From assembly GCA_021161675.1 (NCBI GenBank), contig JAGHAF010000071.1:1-48219 (forward strand): a stretch of DNA of 48,219 bases, written 5' to 3'. Below the pieces are notes generated by a model that worked only from the letters and a program-made list of their open reading frames with translations, ran no database searches and was not told the DNA's origin. Positions 40,652-48,219 of this stretch are shown piece after piece. The stretch's first letter is position 1; each line of letters begins with the position of its first letter. The translations under genes and the position numbers were made by a program. This stretch comes from Planctomycetota bacterium. Lineage in GTDB: Bacteria > Planctomycetota > Brocadiia > SM23-32.

Positions 40652-41238
40652 GGATCATCACTGGGAGTGCGCGTGGGCGCCGGCTGGAGTCTATATCGGC
40701 GGGCCGGTTACGTCCCATGCTCGACAGGGTTAAGGAATCATTGTTCAACATCATCCGCGGCGACGTGCCGGGCGCGGCCGTGCTGGACCTTTTCAGCGGG
40801 ACGGGGGCGCTCGGGCTGGAGGCGCTGAGCCGGGGGGCTGAGAGCTGCATTTTCGTGGAGAGTTGCTCTCCCCTGGCGGAGCTGGTCATGCGCAACGCCG
40901 GCAAGTGCGGGCTGGCCGAACGATGCCGGGTCTTGCGAGCGGACGCGATGGAGCTGTCCGAGCGCCGGCCTCCGACGGAAGGGGCGCCGGCGGGCCTCGT
41001 GTTTGTGGATCCGCCCTACGCGATGGTGGACGATCCGAACCAGCGCGCCGCGCTCCTGACGGCCATCGAGGCGCTGGGAGGCGCGTGGATCAGCAGCGGG
41101 GCGGTCCTGGCGCTGCACCACCGGCCGATTCATTACGCCGTCTGGCCGGTTAGAGCCCTTCAGGAGTTCGACAGGCGCATTTACGGGCAGAGCCAGTTGA
41201 CGTTCTTCCATTACGTGGCGAGGGCCGAAGGTGATTGA
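40648..41238 (+). CDS. rsmD: 16S rRNA (guanine(966)-N(2))-methyltransferase
   Basis: MRIITGSARGRRLESISAGRLRPMLDRVKESLFNII...VLDLFSGTGALGLEALSRGAES...VFVDPPYAM. Confidence 0.95.
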   Translation: MRIITGSARGRRLESISAGRLRPMLDRVKESLFNIIRGDVPGAAVLDLFSGTGALGLEALSRGAESCIFVESCSPLAELVMRNAGKCGLAERCRVLRADAMELSERRPPTEGAPAGLVFVDPPYAMVDDPNQRAALLTAIEALGGAWISSGAVLALHHRPIHYAVWPVRALQEFDRRIYGQSQLTFFHYVARAEGD

Positions 41239-42169
41239 TGCGAACAGTCGCTGGGAGTTGCTGGTGCGGGCGCCGGCCAAGATCAACCTGAGCCTCGAGG
41301 TGCTGGGGACGCGCCCGGACGGGTTCCACGAGATACGCACTATCATGCAGGCGGTGAGCCTGTGCGACGAGATCGGTTTCAGGCGGCGTGCGGACGGCCA
41401 GGCGCGGTTGGAATGTGTAGGAGCCCGGTTGCCGGAGGGCGAGGATAATCTTATCGTGCGGGCGGCGCGATTGCTCCAGCGGCGCTACGGCGTCCGGGCC
41501 GGCGTTGAGGTCCGTCTGCGAAAGAATATCCCGGTGGGGGGCGGGCTGGGCGGCGGCAGCAGCGACTGCGCGATAGCCCTGCTCGCGCTGAGAGAGCTGT
41601 GGCAAATTGAGATGGCGCCCGCTGAGCTGGGCGGACTTGCGGCGCAGTTGGGCTCCGACGCGCCGTTCTTCCTCCGGGGTGGCACGGCGCTCTGTGAAGG
41701 ACGCGGGGAGGTCGTTACGCCGATCGAATGTGCGGCGCGGATGTGGTACGTCCTGATGATGCCGGGGGCGCCCGTCTCTACCGCGGCGGTCTACAATGCG
41801 GTGGAGAGCGCCTTGACAAAGCGGCCTGACGCCAGTAAGAATGTATTGAAGGCGTTGGAAACTGGGGACGTGGAGAGGCTTGCACAGTGCGTGCGCAACG
41901 ATCTTGAGGCCCCAGCGCTGAGGCTGAACGCAGGATTGAGCAAACTATGGCGCCAGCTCAAGGAGGTGAGTGAACCATTAGGCGTTAGGCGGGTGTTGCT
42001 GTCCGGAAGTGGATCGACCTTCTTTGCGTTTACCGGCGGAGAGGACGAGGCTACAGGAGTGGCTCAGGCCGTTCAGACCTACTGCAACGTTCCCTGCGCC
42101 GTGGTGCAGTGTCTTCCACCATGGAAGGGCCATATTACTACGCTTACCATTGGGGAGAAACGTCTTTGA
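41231..42169 (+). CDS. ispE: 4-diphosphocytidyl-2-C-methyl-D-erythritol kinase
   Basis: VRAPAKINLSLEVLGTRPDGFHEIRTIMQAVSLCDEI...IPVGGGLGGGSSDCAIALLALRELW; GTG start overlapping the rsmD stop. Confidence 0.94.
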   Translation: MIDANSRWELLVRAPAKINLSLEVLGTRPDGFHEIRTIMQAVSLCDEIGFRRRADGQARLECVGARLPEGEDNLIVRAARLLQRRYGVRAGVEVRLRKNIPVGGGLGGGSSDCAIALLALRELWQIEMAPAELGGLAAQLGSDAPFFLRGGTALCEGRGEVVTPIECAARMWYVLMMPGAPVSTAAVYNAVESALTKRPDASKNVLKALETGDVERLAQCVRNDLEAPALRLNAGLSKLWRQLKEVSEPLGVRRVLLSGSGSTFFAFTGGEDEATGVAQAVQTYCNVPCAVVQCLPPWKGHITTLTIGEKRL

Positions 42170-42849
42170 ATATCACGGAGGTAAGGGTCAAGCTAATGCG
42201 CAGCCGTTCGGACAGGCTGCGCGCCTTTTGCAGCATCACGATAGACGACGACTTCGTCGTGCACGATCTGCGGGTGATCCAGGGACGCAAGGGATTCTTC
42301 GTGGCAATGCCCAGCCGCAAACTGGCCGACAACTGCCCTGATTGTGGCGCGAAAAATGAGCTGAAGGCCAAGTTCTGCAATAATTGCGGCCATAAACTGG
42401 ACGAGTCCAGGGCCAGCGCAGGCTCTAACGCCCGCGACAAGTTCCACGTGGACGTGGCGCATCCCATAAACACGCCCTGTCGGGAGAGCATCCAGAAGAT
42501 TGTCCTGGCAGCCTACAAGGAAGAGGCCGCCGGCTCAGAGCATGAACTGAGCGGCGTGGAGGAATTGCCTGTCGAGGACCTGGGCGAGCTGGGCGAGCTG
42601 GAGGACCTCGAAGAGATGGTGGACCTGCCCGAACCAGAGCAGCAAGAGCAGGCAGAGCAGTTCGACGGGTTCCCCACAGAGTCCGAAGGGCCTTTCCTTG
42701 CTGAAACTCTCCCTGAAAGCCAGCCCGAGGCCGAGCCCCCCTTCTCCTGGATGGAGGAGCCGCAGCAGGAGCAACCCGAGGAGGAGGAGGAGGACGAAGA
42801 CGATGATGAAGAAACCGAAGTCAGCGGATTCGGCGCCGGTATCTTCTGA
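42166..42849 (+). CDS. SpoVG-family protein with inserted zinc ribbon and acidic C-terminal tail
   Basis: TTG start overlapping the ispE TGA: (M)NITEVRVKLMRSRSDRLRAFCSITIDDDFVVHDLRVIQGRKGFFVAMPSRK...CPDCGAKNELKAKFCNNCGHKL...VDVAHPINTPCRESIQKIVLAAY...EEEEEDEDDDEETE. Confidence 0.88.
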   Translation: MNITEVRVKLMRSRSDRLRAFCSITIDDDFVVHDLRVIQGRKGFFVAMPSRKLADNCPDCGAKNELKAKFCNNCGHKLDESRASAGSNARDKFHVDVAHPINTPCRESIQKIVLAAYKEEAAGSEHELSGVEELPVEDLGELGELEDLEEMVDLPEPEQQEQAEQFDGFPTESEGPFLAETLPESQPEAEPPFSWMEEPQQEQPEEEEEDEDDDEETEVSGFGAGIF

Positions 42850-43014
42850 GGCCGTGACTTTTCCTGGGCGGGTTCTTCGTGTAATATAGGCGCCGTATTC
42901 TCAGATCATGCGTGGGGTTCCCTCTGGGAAAGATGGGGTGCTGGCCCCCATACTTCCTCTCCCGGAGCAGGAAGAGCGGCCCCGGGCTTACTACCTTGTC
43001 TTTGCAGGCGCACG

Positions 43015-44697
<1,683 letters not shown>

Positions 44698-44732
44698 GCG
44701 GGCCATTCCCGCACTGCTAAGCGAGGATTCCC

Positions 44733-45221
44733 ATGCAGAAACACATTATCTCGACCCTTGTGGCCAATCGCCCCGGCGTGCTGGCCCGTGTCGCAGGCCT
44801 GTTCAGTGCGCGCGGTTTCAATATCGACAGTCTCGCGGTCGGTGAGACTGAACAGCCGGACCTGAGCCGGATGACCATCGTGGTGGCCGGCGATGAGAGT
44901 ATCCTGGAGCAGGTGCGCAAACAGCTCCAGAAGCTCGTAGACGTGGTGAAAATCCAGGACTTCAGCAATGTCAGACACGTCGAGCGCGACCTGGTCATGA
45001 TCCGCGTCCAAACCCCGCCCGGCCGACGCAGCGAAGTGATCGAACTTGTTGATATCTTCCGGGCGAAGGTCGTTGACGTAGGGCGGAACGAGCTGATTGT
45101 AGAGCTGGCGGGCGCCGAAGAGAAGATAGAGGCGTTTGTTGACGTGGTCGGTCCCTATGGCATCCAGGAGATGGTTCGCACGGGCCGCATAGCGCTGGCC
45201 AGAGCGAAGGCGGAGCTCTAA
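44733..45221 (+). CDS. ilvN: Acetolactate synthase small (regulatory) subunit
   Basis: MQKHIISTLVANRPGVLARVAGLFSARGFNIDSLAVGETEQPDLSRMTIVV, ACT domain. Confidence 0.95.
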   Translation: MQKHIISTLVANRPGVLARVAGLFSARGFNIDSLAVGETEQPDLSRMTIVVAGDESILEQVRKQLQKLVDVVKIQDFSNVRHVERDLVMIRVQTPPGRRSEVIELVDIFRAKVVDVGRNELIVELAGAEEKIEAFVDVVGPYGIQEMVRTGRIALARAKAEL

Positions 45222-45509
45222 GCCGGATATTTCTACAAGCCTTTCCCGTCCAGCGGGCGCTTTTGCCCCCATGCTGCGCCCTGCGCACTCGCCTATCGTC
45301 GACGCGCCTATGGGCACGCCTGCGCAAGCTCGCTTCTGCGGGCTTGCCTGAGAGCATAATCGCCTCGCTGGGCGTCAACAGCCTGTCATTTTTCATTGGG
45401 CGCCTTTCGAGGCGGAACTTCCCTCCCTGTAAAGGGTTGCAGACGAATCCGGAAAATGCTCGTGAAATATCCGGGCTAAGAATAAGGGCGAAGGGCAAGC
45501 CTTCATAAT

Positions 45510-47657
45510 TCACAATTCGTTTGGAAATGCCCTGCGCAGAGCCCGCAGTTTCCACTTCTGCTCCTCTGCTTTTCCCAGGCTCCTTGCATAGGGCAGCAGG
45601 ATGTCAGAGGGGGTCTCATCCAGTTCTTTTGCCGTTCGCTCGACGAGCTGGCGGGCCTTCTGATCCTTGCCGCAGGCGATGTAGAGCGAGATTAACTCCC
45701 AGACCTTCTCCACGTCCTTGAAGTCATTCTTTTCGTAGACGTGCGCCTCCAGGAGCGCTGCGGCATGCTCCGGATTCAGATTAGCCAGCCACTGGTAGCC
45801 CTCTATATCGTAGGGGTTGCGCCTGATGTGCTCCCGGAACTGGCGATAGGCCGACTGCAAGTCTCCCGTGCGCATGGCGCAGCGGCCCAGCAGAAGGCGT
45901 AGCCTGAGCATGTGGGGGCAGTAAGGGGCTATCCGGCCCCCCAGCACCCGCTGCGCGTGATCGAACTGCCTCTGGTCCGTCAGGTACCACCCGAGCGCGT
46001 AATCGTAGTAGAACATGCGAGTGGGCCACAGGCAGCGTGGCCGCGCTCTTTGCAGCAAGGATTCGTAGTTCTCCACCAGCTTTGGTTTGTAATTGCCGGA
46101 CAGGCTCAGATTCGCCCTGTCTGCCTCCAGTTCACGCAGCGTAACCATGCTGGCGTAGCTGCCCACACCCCACGAATACCATCCCCACGCAACCAGGCAA
46201 CTCACCACGCCGAACAGCGCCCATTGCGCGGCGGAGGGCAGGAACCTGTCTTCCTGCTCCTCAGCGGCGGCCCTGCCCACCCGAAGGCCCGAGGCCAGCA
46301 CACCAATTAGAATCCAGAACTGCGCGGCGCTGGCCCAGTGCATGGGCGCCTTGCTGAAAAAGTTCTGCGTCGCGTATGCGAGGGCCCCCGCCCACAGGGC
46401 GAATCCCACCAGTTGGGTCCTCGGCGGCCCGTTGCGCAGCGACGAATATGAGACCATGAAGGCATAGGCGAGGATCCCCAGATACAGGAGCAGTCCTACG
46501 GTTCCAAGTTCGGCGGCAACCCTCAAGTATGCGTTGTGAGGATGGGTGTTGCGCACGCCGGCCGTGAAGCGCATCCCACTGGCCCACGTCGGCGCCAGGC
46601 TCGGGTACACCGCGGGGAAACTGCCGGCGCCCCAACCGGCGACCGGCTTCTGCAGGTACATTCTCGCTGCGCCCGACCAGTAGGCCACCCGCAGGCTGGC
46701 GGTGCCCTTGGGGTCCATCGCCCAGTCTGCGAACCGTCCCTGCAATCTGTGCGAAAAGAGCATCGTCAGGCTTGACGCCACAAACAGAAGCAACGCCAGT
46801 GCCAGCAGTCCCACCCGGACCCTCCGGGACGGCATGAGGCGCCAGGCGAAAGCCGCCGCCGACACCCCCAGCGCCACATAGCCAGCCAGGGAGTCCGACA
46901 GCGCAAAACACACCCCTATGAAAACGATGCCGACCAGGCCATAGCCCATGGCGAGCCACTCCAGGCCCAACTCTGGCCTGTCCTTGCGGGGTCTTGATAC
47001 GATTCTCACGGCGAATGCTATGAAGAGATAAGCCCCGGTTATGAGGCCGCCGATTGCGAAATTCTTATTGGCGAAGAACAGCGGCTTAGAACTGAGCTTC
47101 AGCTTCAGCAGGCGCCAGGTTATCTCGTGGTAATCAACTAAGCTGAGATGAAAGATATAGCCGAACTGGAGCGCGGCCTGGAGCGCGACAGATATGGCGA
47201 ACACCCGGGCCAGCGTTATCCAGCGCTTCTCATCACGGCAGAGGCGCCAGGCCGCCAGGGACAGCACGAAATAGGGGAGGGTGCGGATAATTTGTGCCCG
47301 CGTTCCATACGGCCAGGCGGACCAGAGTGCGCTCAAAACCGCCCAGAATATGTACAGGCCGAGCAGGATGGGGAAAACGCGCTCACGAGGCGAAAAGGGC
47401 GATCTAGACGCCGGCCGAGCAAGCCAGCACATCACGCCCCCGATCAGCAGCAAAGCGGCCACGCTCTGCACCGCGAAGAACTGAGGCCAGGCCGGATATA
47501 GCGGGGCGATGCTCTTGTAGATGCCAGCCAGAACGGGCGAATAGTCCTTGAGCCGGTTGTATAGGTCGGCGGGCGTCCACAACACGCACAGCATGGACGC
47601 CGGGATGGCGCTCAGCAGCAGGATGAAGCATATCTTCGCCGGAAGGCTTCTTTTCAT
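45510..47657 (-). CDS. O-antigen ligase (Wzy_C) family membrane protein with C-terminal TPR-like region
   Basis: About 12 TM segments, GWGAGSFPAVYPSL...NTHPHNAYLRVAAELGTVGLLLYLGILAY motif, then TPR-like repeats. Start MKRSLPAKICF. Confidence 0.86.
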   Translation of the reverse strand: MKRSLPAKICFILLLSAIPASMLCVLWTPADLYNRLKDYSPVLAGIYKSIAPLYPAWPQFFAVQSVAALLLIGGVMCWLARPASRSPFSPRERVFPILLGLYIFWAVLSALWSAWPYGTRAQIIRTLPYFVLSLAAWRLCRDEKRWITLARVFAISVALQAALQFGYIFHLSLVDYHEITWRLLKLKLSSKPLFFANKNFAIGGLITGAYLFIAFAVRIVSRPRKDRPELGLEWLAMGYGLVGIVFIGVCFALSDSLAGYVALGVSAAAFAWRLMPSRRVRVGLLALALLLFVASSLTMLFSHRLQGRFADWAMDPKGTASLRVAYWSGAARMYLQKPVAGWGAGSFPAVYPSLAPTWASGMRFTAGVRNTHPHNAYLRVAAELGTVGLLLYLGILAYAFMVSYSSLRNGPPRTQLVGFALWAGALAYATQNFFSKAPMHWASAAQFWILIGVLASGLRVGRAAAEEQEDRFLPSAAQWALFGVVSCLVAWGWYSWGVGSYASMVTLRELEADRANLSLSGNYKPKLVENYESLLQRARPRCLWPTRMFYYDYALGWYLTDQRQFDHAQRVLGGRIAPYCPHMLRLRLLLGRCAMRTGDLQSAYRQFREHIRRNPYDIEGYQWLANLNPEHAAALLEAHVYEKNDFKDVEKVWELISLYIACGKDQKARQLVERTAKELDETPSDILLPYARSLGKAEEQKWKLRALRRAFPNEL

Positions 47658-47954
47658 CGTAGTTTCGCAGGCTCCGGGTCTGGAGCATTGCTGGTCAGGG
47701 GCATTATATCTTGTCTCCAACATCGCGCGAAAGCGAAATCTGGCCCGGCGTTGCCAGGGATTATGCGTTCTCGGATCATTACTGCGGCCGTGACACGCGT
47801 CGGGCTTCAATTGGCACAGGGTTTGCAAATCCTCAAAACAGAGCTTGTGTACACCGCTGCGACACATCATATCGCGCCCTTTCAGGTTGGGCCTGGAGTT
47901 GCCATATGTAGCAGGACAATGACTTTGGGCTTTTGGGTCAGGAGATGAGAAAGA

Positions 47955-48219
47955 TGAAGGAACGGCGGACAGAAAGCAGCGCTACCATCGGGCGGATGCG
48001 GGGAAGGCGCGGTCAGGTGATCGTGCTTTTTGCGGGCCTGGTGGTCCTTCTTCTTGGGATGTGTGCGCTGGCTGTGGACGTGGGGATGTTGCACGCAACC
48101 CAGGCCCGGCTGCAGAACGCCGCTGATGCTGCGGCGCTCGCGGCAGCCCTCCAGTACGTGCAGGAACGCAACGCCGCCGCCTCGGAGAGCGAGGCCCGGA
48201 CGGCGGCCACCTCCCAGGC
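47955..48219 (+). CDS. TadE/TadG-like (Flp pilus assembly) protein, truncated at window edge
   Basis: MKERRTESSATIGRMRGRRGQVIVLFAGLVVLLLGMCALAVDVGMLHATQARLQNAADAAALAAALQYVQERN; AGGAG upstream. Confidence 0.82.

Noticed and set aside
42580-42603. Short tandem GGGCGAGCT repeat in the SpoVG-like tail
   Set aside because: Explained by an acidic GEL-GEL coding repeat; no sign of a distinct DNA element.
45222-45509. Long gap after ilvN/H with several GC-rich inverted repeats
   Set aside because: Convergent 3' intergenic region; the short inverted repeats fit generic terminator-like structures and I could not support a specific RNA.

Overview
High-GC bacterial chromosomal window, gene-dense on both strands, from a diderm lineage: LptE-like and BamD-like lipoproteins, LpxI and an O-antigen ligase-like protein are present. 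I could not assign a phylum. No rRNA, CRISPR array, transposase or integrase was seen. Core genes: pyrG, folK, asd, ftsH, secDF (fused), accA, proA, lpxI, rsmD, ispE, a spoVG homologue, ilvB and ilvN/H. There are two tRNAs: Arg-ACG and a Val-GAC-like gene. Accessory genes include GH9, GH4 and GH2 glycosidases, transporters, a parvulin-type PPIase and unusual multidomain proteins. The most notable signals are: (1) a 931-aa ORF with a sigma-factor-like N-terminus, a TM helix, a FecR-like domain and VIT/vWA-like domains, directly upstream of bamD-like, lptE-like and ftsH genes; (2) a 1076-aa helical-repeat / thioredoxin (CGRC) / CcdA-DsbD membrane-domain fusion; (3) a SpoVG homologue with an inserted zinc ribbon and an acidic tail; (4) a SecDF with a greatly enlarged SecF periplasmic domain and an attenuator-like leader with a short ORF; (5) likely pseudoenzyme or degenerate family members (a GcvH-like protein without the lipoyl lysine, an aldo/keto reductase with an altered catalytic tetrad). 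All calls come from reading the sequence and supplied translations; no searches were run.
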